DNA from: Microvelia longipes
Lineage: Eukaryota; Arthropoda; Insecta; Hemiptera; Veliidae
Direction: 5' to 3'
NCBI GenBank assembly: GCA_018340805.1
Contig: JACMZG010000008.1
Location: 81,620,675 to 81,684,674, forward strand
Length of the DNA stretch: 64,000 nucleotides
This document shows, in pieces, positions 34,916 to 46,307 of the stretch. Below the pieces are notes generated by a model that saw only the letters and a program-made list of their open reading frames with translations, was not told the origin of the DNA and made no database searches. Position 1 is the stretch's first letter, and each line of letters opens with the position of its first letter. A program made the translations under genes and the position numbers.

Positions 34916-35712
34916 TGAAAATTTGTTAAATACAATAAACTAATTAATTATAAATAAATTACATAAAACAACAGCACATAGTCAAGGGACTCTTTCTTAG
35001 CAGTTGGTGCGCCCGCAAACCAATGGGAGGGCAATGGAGCCAGGGACTAAAGCCCTCTGTTTTGTTACTCCACCGGATAGAGCTTTAAATTATGTAAACT
35101 ATCGGCTTTGTTAAAGTTAAGTCTAACGTTTTATCTTATATAGGATATGCTACTGTTTTAACCAATGCAAATGACTCAGATAAAAAGGAAATAACCATAT
35201 CAAGTCAGAGCGTGATGAGACTTCTAAAAGAAGGATATCAAATAAATCCTATAAAATCCCTATACTAAGAGAAATCACGACTTGGTCGTCAAAAACATTT
35301 ATCAAACAAACTTGCATCCTCAAGACAACAGGAATGAAAAATTACTTTACAGACTTAATCCCATTTCACTCCTTTCGATATTAAAAGCTACTAAAAAATA
35401 GTCCCTTTGTTAGTTTTTTCATTTTTAATCTTTACTTTCGGAAAAAAGTAAAAAATCCTTACAGACAATAAAAAAAAGCACACAAACCAACAAAAATAGT
35501 TCATACTTAAAAGAGAAATTATTAATTTGTTAAGTACAATAAGTTGCCAAACCAGAAGGATTTACATGCAGTGTTTGATTTAAATATTTAAAATAAATGT
35601 AGTCAAATAGAATGTAAAGTACGAAAATTTAAAATGTAAATACCTCAAATACATGTACAACATAAAATTATTTTAGTACAAAACAAATAAATAATTTAAC
35701 AAATAAAAAGTA
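34916..35712. other. Spacer with a GC-richer patch
   Basis: 34980-35090 is less AT-rich (TGGTGCGCCCGCAAACCAAT, CAATGGAGCCAGGGACTAAA) and may be the remnant of a repeat not otherwise present. No gene recognised. Confidence 0.4.
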
Positions 35713-35870
35713 AATAATCGGTTTTGGGGTATCTTGTGACTTTTCCTCATCACATCGGGTTCACAACGCTTATCCTAGATTTACAAATAATTTATGTGAA
35801 ACCTCTGATTCAGATTTATAGTGCAAACGCAATACTTTTCCTATAAAGGTATACCTTTCCTGACAGGTAA
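35713..35870 (+). repeat. Family A remnant, ends joined by an internal deletion
   Basis: A diverged 5' end (TCGGTTTTGGGGTATCTTGT, CCTCATCACATCGGG) is joined almost directly to a 3' end (GCAAACGCAATACTTTTCCT) and a modified terminal hairpin. Confidence 0.6.
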
Positions 35871-37273
35871 AACAGTAATATAAAAGGTAATAGTAATTAA
35901 AAGTATAAAAGCATTTAAAAAGTGATAAAAATGTGCGTGCGTGTATGTGCTTATGATAGAATGTGTGTAAGGGTTAAAATAGAATGCAGGTAATCCTTTA
36001 GATGTAATGTAATACTACAGGCTTTATCTATACACCTTTATAATCCAGGTTATAAATATTATATTATATTATATAATAATAAAATTTAATTATATTTATT
36101 TAAAATTAAAAAATACGACCTGCTTTTTACACTAAGTAAGAAATGTTTACCTTCAATTTTTACATAATATATAATACAATAATATATTAATAAGTACACA
36201 ATTTTAGATTAAAAAATTAAAAAAATAATAATTTAAATAAAATACAAAATGTTTTTTGGTGTTTAACAATCTCTTTTGGTGTACATAACAATTATTTATT
36301 AATTAATAGCTTATGTTATTTGTCTAGCTTAGTCAGCTCCTTAATAATATATTTAATAACGCTATAATTATTTAGAATGTAATAAAAATATAATTTGACA
36401 ATTAATACAGTAAACGATAAATTTACAATAATTTTCTTTATTCGTTTTATTTTCTTTTATTATTTCCTTTTTTCTTTCAATATTTTTATTTTATTTCTTC
36501 TTCTATTAATTCCTTTTATCATTTACAGGGGAAAAAGCAACTTTGTTGATTAGTTACACATTAAAGGATTTTAATTATACGTCGAAAACCCCGTCATCAA
36601 TGTAACACAAATATGTTTAAAATCTAAAAATTAAATAATTTAAATTAATACTAAAAAAAATTGACAAGTAAATGTTGAACAAGACTGACACTAATTAAGA
36701 TGAAACGTAAGATAAAGCTAAATATCACGAATTAATGGTTTAAATTAATATGTCATGACTCAAGGTTAGCTTGTAGTAATAAGTTCACAGAGGGGCATTA
36801 AATAGTAATTAATACGACATTAACAACGAACTTAAATTATGATTAGTAAACAAAATTTTATACAAGTTACTAACTTAAACAAAACTTGCTTAAGTTGTAA
36901 ATCGAAAGAACAAATTTTAAGTTTATATTCTGAGAATCGTTTTTAAAACCAAATATAATTATATAGTTTTCGTTTTTAAGTGACGCAGGAGAAAATAAAA
37001 TTTACCAACTCATATTTAACCGAATAAACTACCACTTACCCCTCCTCTAATTCAAAAGCATACTTCATGGCTCGTTAAAGAAGCAAGAATCATTAAACTA
37101 ATGCTCATGGGGCAAATGATATCAAGGGTGTTGAACATGTTATCGTATCTTTTAAATATTTTTGCAAAATAAAAATAAGTTTGTCTATGTTTAAAAAATG
37201 TTTATAGGGGGGAGGGGGAATTTTTTAAAGGGGGGTTACCTAATCAAGAACATATAGTGTGACAAATAATTAA
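35871..37273. other. AT-rich spacer, nothing recognised
   Basis: Low-complexity AT sequence. A G run (AGGGGGGAGGGGGAA-like) is at about 37206-37221. No frames over 60 codons. Confidence 0.5.
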
Positions 37274-37435
37274 CTGCGTATAGGCTTCCGCGGTTATTGT
37301 CATCAAGATTTAGGTGTTCAGTTTTGCAGAGCATTGTGTTTCTATCCATGATGTCCTACATCCCTGAAGATGCCTCCCACAGTAGAAACGAAATGTAGGA
37401 TACTTTATCTACATTGACGTTGGCACCACCGGATG
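37274..37435 (+). repeat. Family H repeat, copy 2, with hammerhead-like fold
   Basis: CTGAAGA (37364-37370) is followed by a hairpin and GAAA (37390-37393). The last A plus TGTAG pairs with CTACAT (37409-37414) around a 10-base loop, giving a good stem III, and T37415 sits at the expected cleavage position. The closing stem I is weak as written. An alternative pairing uses CCTACAT upstream of the core with ATGTAGG. Probably a decayed retroelement end of the Penelope-like type. Confidence 0.5.
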
Positions 37436-38171
37436 AAATATATCTTCATAGGTTGACAAATGTTAAAAAAATGTAAAATTTTAAATCTTAAATATTTATC
37501 ATCGTGAAGCGAAATTATGCAGCAGCAATTTCAGCAAAAAAACAGTTATGAATCCAGGGGAAAATTGGAATGACACAACCAGGAAATTATTTAGCTCAAA
37601 AAATAAAAACTAACATTAAGGTCGTAAAAGAAAATAATAATTTTTCAAAAATAAAAAAAGCTACCGTAAAAAGTGAAATGCTGGCGCGTTTATCACAAGA
37701 AAAATCTTCCAAAAATGATCCCAAACTAAAAAAATCAGATTAAAGGATTTTACGGCTGTAAAAAAATAAATAAGTAAAACTTCTTGCTAATACTGTCGTA
37801 ATAATAATAAAAAATTAAAAACATTAAATTTAATTATATAACAAAAAACTAATATATTAATTATTTATAATACAAAGTTAGAAGAAGAATATCCCCAAAA
37901 TTATAATGGTCAAATTGTAATTGTTTTTTGTTTTATGCATACACATATATACGAAGAATAAATATAATAAATTTTATCTTAAATTTAATAAGTTGGACAT
38001 AATAGAGAAAGGAATTATTTTTAAGTAGCCTAAAAATTTATCAGTGAAACGTTTAGCTTAAGGCGCTGATCAAAATCTATTAAGCTTCAGTGCGAAATCA
38101 GTAGCTTTTAGTATTAGAAATAGATTTTAAAGTTTAATACATAGTTAAAAGGCAAATTTAATACGAAATAA
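37436..38171. other. AT-rich spacer, nothing recognised
   Basis: A-rich sequence with no repeat of note before the decayed reading frame. Confidence 0.5.
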
Positions 38172-38577
38172 ATTATACGAATAAATTTCGACCAAAAAAT
38201 ATTTATGATTAACTTAGTTTTTGATAAGTTGCATAATTATACATTGGATTTATTGAAAACGAAAGGTGTTTCCGATATTTCTAAATGTGTGCTTTTTCCG
38301 CATTGGGGAGTTGTATTGCTTGAAGCATTCGCTAATGATGTTAAAGTAGTGGAAATCTAATGAACTGATAACTCAGGTGCCGGAAATTCGGAGTAAAATT
38401 CTACCCAATAAAATATGAAATGATCAACAATATAACTACAAGAAAGTAGAAATGAACATTTATTATCCGATAAAATTTAACGGGAGGAAAATCATAAAAT
38501 ATAAATTACATAACGGTCAAATCAAACATTCCAGAAACAGATTATTCCGAATGTCAAAGAGACCAACAAAACATTAA
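38172..38577 (+). pseudogene. Decayed protein-coding fragment of unknown family
   Basis: A first frame (38172-38360; first ATG at 38205) gives about 50 residues after that ATG, with balanced composition (HNYTLDLLKTKGVSD, FPHWGVVLLEAFANDVKVV) unlike the Phe/Ile/Lys-rich chance frames elsewhere. At its end the coding character continues one frame over (from about 38353: NELITQVPEIRSKILPN). That frame is interrupted by a TGA at 38416-38418 and stays open in the same frame to a TAA at 38575-38577, with a basic C-terminal stretch (RNRLFRMSKRPTKH). One frameshift and one stop suggest a pseudogene or an old insertion. I do not recognise the family; a mobile-element or viral origin is possible but unsupported. 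It ends 17 bp before a family A hairpin. Confidence 0.45.
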
Positions 38578-38593
38578 TAATTTCTATCATTTT

Positions 38594-39130
38594 TACTTTT
38601 CCTTATATTTAATTTTAGGAAAAGTATATTGTGTAAAAGATTCCTAAAAATCCGAAACCGGGATGTCACCTCCTAAAAGGTTTTAAGATTTTGTCTTTCA
38701 TTATGTGTGTATCTACGTAAGTGTTTGAGTCTGTTATCATTCTAGGTGTTAGCAAGAATGATAAGACCGTGTGTTCATGCCGGAGAGTTGAAACTTAGTA
38801 CAAAAATCAATCATTATGTCAAGGTTGTGCTATCCGAAAAATAATTTTTATGACGCTATTAACCTACAAAATTCAGTCAGCAAAAATAACGACAATTCAT
38901 AAAACGCAGAAATAAAATTTGATCGATTTGAAATTTGGCACGCATGCAATTATATATAAGACTAACAAATATTCAGTTTCATCTTAGTATCAGGATTAGT
39001 TCAATTGTTATCAAATGATATGTATATGTTGTTATTTTTTGTTTCATTGTTAAAATGATTTAACTGAGTTGAAATTTGGTACAAATGAATCCCTTTATGT
39101 AATAAACAAATATTGCAAGTAAATCTAGGG
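38594..39130 (-). repeat. Family A copy, reverse orientation
   Basis: Starts with the terminal hairpin (ACTTTTCCTTATATTT / AATTTTAGGAAAAGT) and reads through the CCGAAACCGGGATGTCACCT, GAGAGTTGAAACTTAGTACA and ATTTGGCACGCATGCAATTA segments in reverse. The family 5' end is lost. The 71-codon frame overlapping its left part (39001-39216) is not a gene. Confidence 0.77.
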
Positions 39131-39374
39131 TCCGCTATTATATCTAAGTTCTCTTTTAAGTAGTACGAGTCGCTTTGGTTGTAATACAACCATTGACGTA
39201 CCATAAAAAGATTCAAGACATAAAAGTTAGTTTTAAACCTTAAACATTATATCCATCCAGGTTAAATTCCAATCCTTAATCCGTTATGAAATTAAACGGT
39301 TAAAGAAATTTCGCCTTCAGAACGATATTTATTGCAGAGTCATATTACTAATCTCTTAAAAAACAGCTTTGATC

Positions 39375-40475
39375 TTGAGAAATGATCCAATTATTTCCAA
39401 ATGCCTCTTTTTCACTAACTTTTCCTAACTGGATGAAAAACTGTAAGAATTAACTCAAAAGATGAAAGACAGAGAAAGATCTACGTAACTAGAACTAATA
39501 AGAATGGATATGATATTGACAGGTGGAACACATTAAAAAAGGAGAAAACAAGAGAATTGGGACAAAAATAAAAACTAAAAAAATCTACTTTATAAACTGT
39601 TTTAGAATTATATAATAATTCATTTACTGAATAAAGTCCTACTTAACAGACACTTAGGCGGCTGTAAAGTGTCTTATTCACAGTCGTCTACAAGCACATA
39701 TAGAGAATTTAAGTGTATAAACATATTAAGCTATTACTATATTTTCGTCAACTTGAGTTGACAAGGTATAAATTCGTTTTTCTATGATATGAAAACGAAC
39801 AAGTTGGAAACAATTAGCCACAATAAAGCTTTCTATTGAGCTCTTGCTCCACCCTAGTCTGCTCTATTCATTCATCTCTCCCTTTATCCTTTGCAATTTC
39901 CACCACCTGCCCTCCGAACAGGCAGGTCTGGTCTGTTTTTTAGGCAGATCTCTAGTCGTTTTTGCAAATAGCACATGCTAGCCATCTGTTTCCGTAATTT
40001 CGTGCTTTCTTGTTCGTCATGTTATTTCTTTCGTCTAGTATGGTTAATATCAAATATTATATTTTGTTCTCGAGTGTAAATTTACTTTCCTTTATACTGT
40101 AGTAACAAAATAATATGTTTATACATTTAAATTCTCTATGTGCTTATAAATAAACGTTGGGCTGTAAATAAGACACATTACAGCCGCCGAGGTGTTTGTT
40201 AAGTAGGATTTTATTCAGTAGTTTGGTAAATGAGGTATTACGTAATTCTAAAACAGTTCTTCAAATAAAGTAACTTTTATTTTGAGTTTCTATTTTTGTC
40301 CCAATTCTCTTGTTTTTTCCTTTTTTTAATGTGATCCACCTGTCAATATAATATCCATTCTTATTACTTCTAGTTACATAGATATTTCCCTCTCTCGTCG
40401 TTTAAGTTGATTCTTACAGTTTTTCATCCATTTAGGAAAAGTTAAAGAAAAAGGGGTATGGCATTTAAAAATAAT
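39375..40475. mobile_element. Family J foldback element, 1.1 kb
   Basis: Arms of about 350 bp: left 39375-39730, right 40105-40475. Paired blocks include TTTTTCATCCA against TGGATGAAAAA, GACAGGTGGA against TCCACCTGTC, CAAGAGAATTGGGACAAAAA with its complement, and ACTTAACA... against TGTTAAGTAGGA. The ~375-bp centre is pyrimidine-rich (CTCCACCCTAGTCTGCTCTA) and partly self-complementary (CTGCCCTCCGAACAGGCAG). No coding capacity. Only one copy is in the window. Confidence 0.82.
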
Positions 40476-41374
40476 TTTATCATATATCATGATTGCTTTT
40501 CGGATTTGATCGAAACTCCAAGTTTAATACACAAACACATTAACTTATTGTCTATTATTACTCTTTTTATAATAAAATGTTCCAAAACAATGCAAATATT
40601 CAAATTTGGATACGATTCTAATTGAATAAAACCTTATAAACCGTAATAACTTTTTTTCTTTAATTTCTATACAGAGATTGAGATACATGGAAACGTCAAG
40701 GTTCCATTTCTCTGATGAAATAAAAAATAATGCAATACAAATACAATGACGGCACTTACAAGGTGCCATATAAAGCAAAATATTTATATACAAAGTAATA
40801 ATAGATACTACAAAAAATAAACACAATAAATAGAATAAAATCTCGAAATAATTCTGAGCATATAATATCCTTGAAAATAATGATAGAATGCAGCTCTGTG
40901 TCGATTAGACATACAATCCTTGATACGTCATCATTCATACCTCCAGGCACTCTGATATCATACTGTAATTATTATTTATATAGTATACGTAATACCATTT
41001 TAAATCAAAAAAAGATTTTATTAAATCTGTAATGTATATAGATTTAGGGTTGGATGGCGTCCTGATATTGTCATCTCTGCCCCGCTCAAATTTAAAATCC
41101 CGTCTAAACTAAAAATGTCCCACTAATATCTACTTTTAGGCAATTTGTCCCATAATTTTTAAAAGCATTTCGTTAAAAAACAAGCACTTTTCAAAGGAAG
41201 AAATTTATATTTACAAAAATTAAACATTTTTTAAATTATTTTACATGCATTGATTTTGAGTTAGCTATTTTCTTAGTTTAGAACCAAGAAGGTACAAAAC
41301 AGAGACAATTTTTTCTATGTTGTCTTACAAAGTGGTGATGATAAATGAAGAATTTGATTTGATGACTGTCTAAA

Positions 41375-41377
<3 letters not shown>
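40476..41377. other. AT-rich spacer
   Basis: Minus-strand frames at 40545-40826 (93 codons) and 40756-40950 (64 codons) overlap each other, are rich in Ile/Phe/Tyr and show no recognisable motifs. No repeats seen. Confidence 0.45.

Positions 41378-41451
<74 letters not shown>
41378..41451. repeat. (AT)n-(GT)n compound microsatellite
   Basis: About 40 bp of alternating AT followed by about 33 bp of alternating GT. Confidence 0.97.
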
Positions 41452-41453
<2 letters not shown>

Positions 41454-42014
41454 TAAGAGATTTTGTAACACGATAACTTTCGAACGCTGAAATGAAAATT
41501 GGCTCCACCGAGTAGATATATTAAAGAATTTTATCTTGGTGCAACTAAAATGTTTTTTATCTCGATTTTATCGTTTGACACATATAACTTGTCGTTTGAC
41601 ATACGTAAACCATTACAATATTAGGCTAATACATTTGGAAATTCGCTTCCTTCGTGACAGAATGCTACAGGAAGGTGGAGAGCCCGCAAAGCCCCCAGAA
41701 CTTGTGCCACGACTTTATTGTATAAAAATTTTAACATTTCAATTTTAAATGATGAAATGATGGCTGCACGGTATTAAATAAATTATCAGCTTTGCATGAA
41801 TAATTATTCTGATATGAAATTTCATACTTTTATAAAGTTTAATTTAAATACTAAAATAAATTTTTGTTTTCCAATTAGATTTTTTTTTGAATGCCATGAA
41901 TAATATTCAAATCATGGACTTTACTACATCATTTTGTTATGTAAACTTTTTGTTAATTTGATCAGTCAGAAAACATATACAGTTTTAGAGCTTAAATTTT
42001 CATGTAAAGAATTT

Positions 42015-42317
42015 TTAAGACCTAACACTGTACATGTTGTATGATTGATCAAAGAACCCGAAACAGATGTATACTGATATTTTTATTAGCCTAATAATTT
42101 TGTTCTCAGAAAGAAAATTATATAGCCTCTCATTATAATTTAATAGACGAACCTTCAAGAAGGGCATCATAAAAAATAGAGGATTTATGGTGTAAAACCC
42201 AGATTTAAAGTACAGGTATAACCTTTTAAAGGGTCTATTAGACATAACAAGGAACCTTTTAAGGACCAAACAACCCTGATTCACCGTGGGAGGTTGGTAA
42301 CCATGATAAATATCCAA
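42015..42317 (-). other. Longest non-repetitive open frame (100 codons), status unproven
   Basis: Starts MDIYHGYQPPTVNQG and continues through basic and aromatic-rich sequence. It overlaps no repeat family here. The first third is less AT-rich (ACCAACCTCCCACGGTGAAT on the minus strand) and looks more like coding sequence than the rest. No recognised domain. Chance remains likely in 64 kb of AT-rich DNA; it could also be a decayed exon. Confidence 0.18.
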
Positions 42318-42539
42318 GGCATAGACTTACATTGTTTTCAACTATTAATAGACGAAGTTATTCATTAGTTTTTAGAAGAAATAAATAATTAACCTAAAAT
42401 AAGAATGTTACAAAATATTTATGACAGTAATATCTAAATATTTAATAACATTACAATATTAATATTATAATAACAAAATATTATAAGATATGTAAGTAAA
42501 TTTAATGACACCTTGAGTCAAAAAATTTAAAATAATAGT

Positions 42540-43163
42540 TATTTATGCCATAAGGCTGAGAAGTGTGTCTTTATGTCACGGCAATTAGATTTACCGACGA
42601 GCGAAGCGAGTCGGAAAAAATTGCCAAGACATAAAGACATTCTCAGCCGGATGGCATACACTATATTTTTTGAGGTAGCACTCATTTACTAAAGCACTCA
42701 TTAAAAAAAAATAGCACTCATTAAACTGCGCTATATACTTAATTGAAAAAAAAACAAACGTCCAATTATTATTAACTCCATATTATCGCCGTCATTAAAT
42801 TCATCCATAGCTTCACACTTTTACTCGAAAATGTAAAAGCTTTACAAATAAACACACAAAAATTGTCAATTAGAACACCTTTTAAAAACGAAAAAAAATT
42901 AGTCTACGAACAAAAACAGAAACAAAATTAACGTTTTTAAAGAAAACTCATGAAGGTTTAACACAGATTGTTTTTTGAACACGCTACATTACAGTAATGG
43001 CGGCAATATATGAATTACTTTTACGTCCTAGGAGTTTTTTTTTACATTCATTATTGTCCTCGGAGGTGAAAAGTACTAAATAACCTCCTATAACATTAAT
43101 GATTGGCATCTCATCCTAAAAACGGTCCAATAAAGTGCTCAATTACGTACTACCTCAAAAAAA
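42540..43163 (-). mobile_element. Family E element, copy 1, reverse orientation
   Basis: Two linked parts. A hairpin (42544-42659) pairs TATGCCATAAGGCTGAGAA and TGTCTTTATGTC with their complements around GACGAGCGAAGCGAGTC. An inverted-repeat part follows (TTTTTGAGGTAG... at about 42666 against CTACCTCAAAAA at 43163). Both parts recur in the same arrangement at 55704-56250 in opposite orientation. On the minus strand it holds a short frame starting at 42808 (MDEFNDGDNMEL) shared with copy 2. Confidence 0.85.
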
Positions 43164-43244
43164 ATAAATTTAATATGAAATAGACAGGGACATAAACGAT
43201 TTATTTTTTTTTAGTCGAGACTGCAGAGTACCAGGGGTCTATAA

Positions 43245-43315
43245 ACAAAGGTCGGCCGCACCACGACATAAGCGCTGGGGGCCGCCTTGCGGACCACATG
43301 GTTGTTGTTCTGTAG
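43245..43315 (+). repeat. Family K fragment
   Basis: GGTCGGCCGCACCACGACAT through GGCCGCCTTGCGGACCACAT and GGTTGTTGTTCTGTAG matches the GC-rich head of K1. The rest of K is missing. Confidence 0.6.
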
Positions 43316-43452
43316 CTCTTTATATTTCTTGAAGTTCAGCCCGAACAGATATTTTATCGAGGTTCGTCAAACATTTCAAAAGCGATACAAAGGTTTATTC
43401 AGATCCAATAAAGCGTTCGAAAGTGTAATCGTGCCCAAAAGATATGTCCAGG

Positions 43453-43462
43453 ATATATATAT

Positions 43463-43519
<57 letters not shown>

Positions 43520-43530
43520 TATATATAATA
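43453..43530. repeat. (AT)n microsatellite
   Basis: Alternating AT with a TAATAT interruption. The Ile/Tyr tail of an 87-codon frame (43287-43550) is this repeat. Confidence 0.95.
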
Positions 43531-45730
43531 TTAGTCCCCACCTCATTTAAAAAACACTTTCTCCCAAACACATAAGCTTATTTTTCCTTTTGAAATTCGC
43601 TTCAAATTTTGTTGAAGTTATATTTTCTTTATGAATACTCAAGTAATTAACTTAAGATTTATTAATGAACATAAACAGTAAGAAATGTTTCCCATACTCA
43701 TTTCCATTAACTATCCACGCATACATAACATAAATATTTATAAGCATTAGTTAGTATGAGTGTAAACAATGAATAAGTAATGAAACGAAACAGACTAAAT
43801 AAAGGAGATTACCATGTGATTCTAATGCACACGAAACATATTTGAATTTAAACGGAATGAACTATTGACAAATATTTACAAATGAAATATGCTTAAAAAT
43901 TAATTTGATTTGATACGTTCCCATGAGAGGATTAAATAAAAGAATGGAAAAGATTCACTCTTTTAATGATACATGTTTTGTTTAAAAAAAACAAAGCACT
44001 TAGAGTACAAATCTAAACTAGTTTTAATCAAATAGACTTAAAGAATAAAAAAATAAAAATTATTATTGAACTGAAGTGAACTAAACATGTCGGACATTTT
44101 AGTTTTTATTTTATTAATAATATTACTACAAAGTTAATATGTTAATAAAACAAATTTAATTTTTGAAGTCAAAAGTTATCTTTAAGCTCTAAATTATTAT
44201 ATAAATAAAAAATATAAAATTAATTTATTATGCTTAGAAAATTAATATTTGAATTAATTTTATTAAGTATTTAAAAAAATGCTTTTCAGGCAAGAACCAT
44301 AGTTTTTATATAATTTTTGCAACAACCCTGCTCGACTGGGGGGGGGGGGTCCCCCTGGCTACGCCCATGAATCTAAATCTAAAATGATACAACGGATAGA
44401 GTTAATTATATGGAATACTATCCTTAAAATAATGAGAACTTGTATCATATAGATGGGACACTAGATCCCATCTTGTATCTAAACTCCATAAGAATGTTCT
44501 GTTAAAGATCTGCTACAATACTTAAGTTTATATGAGACTTGTATCACGTAGTATCGGAACTATATTTTTATTCCGATACACTCACTCGTGTGAAAGCACT
44601 ATTTTTATGAAGCAAATTAACTGTCTTAAAAAAAGTCAAGTCTAAAACAAGTTTAATCAAACTTGTAGGCTTGATTCTTTAAACATTATAATTAAGATAA
44701 TTTAAACATGAAATATTGTCATTAAATCCATTTATTGATCTTTTATACAAAACCAGCTTCATTAATAAAACTTAAACTAAAACTTGTAAAGGTACTATTA
44801 AGTCAAAACTAATCGTTATTATCAATTAAAATTCAAGAATCGTAAAAATTAAAGTACAATAATAATTCAAACAAAACCATACATTAATACAACAAATAAC
44901 AAACAAAGAATGATTCACGAGTCCCATAATGTTGAATAAACATTGACATACCTAATTTTACAGCACAAATTTTGCCGAAATATTCTTCTATATTTAGACA
45001 ATGTTAATAAAAAAATCAAATTCAAATTTCCCAAACAAAATATATCAATTTCAAAACCATAAATTTTCAAGGAGAAAGTGGGCGGATTGACTCGTCCGTC
45101 AAAAATTCATAAATTATTTTTTTTTTCAATCCAACAGGTCTTTTCCAAAAATAAATTTAGCCGCACAACTTATACAGACTTTGAACCACCTAAACTAGCG
45201 ATTGTTTTTCATAAATGGAAGAATAGTGATTATCAAAACTCTAAAATATAATAATTTTAGTTATTAAAAAACTATAAAATAAATTGAATTTTACCAAAAT
45301 TTAATTTTTTCGTAGAAATTATGTAGAAATAATACATTATATTAGTATAACTACATACATGTATTTGTAGTTACTAAATTTAACTAGATAGAACATCCTC
45401 TTAAAATTAATATTACGCTCCTCTATCTTCGCTTGCAGTTGGAGGAGCTGAAAATATTGCTATAATGTGTTTGTTTCTGTTTCTTTTTAAAAGGGAAGTA
45501 TTTTGATAGCACATACTTTTTGCACAAATGTCTACGTTTCAGCACTAATAGGCCCTAAAAATCGTAAATATTTGGTTTCTCCAAGTTTGAAACAATGTGA
45601 AGATGTTACACAGCCTATCAAGTGAACAGGGAAATTAAATGAAAATTCGAGCTAAATGAATAAAAGAACTAGTTAAATTTTTAGGAACATCAAACAAGAA
45701 GACAATATCAACATAACATTAGCTTTAACT
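43531..45730. other. AT-rich spacer with a G-run patch
   Basis: At about 44328-44374 a run of G followed by TCCCCCTGGCTACGCCCATG stands out. This resembles the end segment of many dispersed retroelements, but the family cannot be named. The rest is AT-rich with no gene recognised. Confidence 0.45.
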
Positions 45731-46055
45731 TTTCATTGGATTCATCCGCTATAACAATAACTCTCATTGGATTCATTAGCTATAACAATAACTCTCATTA
45801 GATTCATTAGCTATAACAATAACTCTCATTGGATTTATTAGCTATAATAATAACAACTCTCATTGGATTCATTAGCTATAACAATAACTCATTGGATTCA
45901 TTAGCTATAACAATAATTCTTATTGGATTCACCACCTATAACAATAACTCTTATTGGATTCACTAGCTATAACAATAACTTTCATTGGATTCACCACCTA
46001 TAACAATAACTCTTATTAGATTCATTAGCTATAACAATAACTTCCATTGGATGTA
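45731..46055. repeat. 31-bp minisatellite, about 11 units
   Basis: Units read CTATAACAATAACTCTCATT then GGATTCATTAG, with variants TTATTAG, CACCACC and occasional short units. Confidence 0.94.
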
Positions 46056-46179
46056 ATAAACAATAATAATTATTTTTTTATTATAATGATGTTTAATAAT
46101 ATAATATTATATACATCTTTAGAGTATACTGACACTACAAAACTACAAAAACTGTCAAAAAATCAACAAAATAAATATA

Positions 46180-46244
46180 ATAATATATATATATATATAT
46201 ATATAATATATATAATAATATAATAATATATAATATATATATAT

Positions 46245-46302
<58 letters not shown>

Positions 46303-46307
46303 CATAT
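46180..46307. repeat. (AT)n microsatellite, interrupted
   Basis: AT repeats with several AATA interruptions, ending ACATACATATA. Confidence 0.95.

Noticed and set aside
40545..40950. Overlapping 93- and 64-codon minus-strand frames
   Set aside because: Composition is that of AT-rich chance frames and they overlap one another in different frames.
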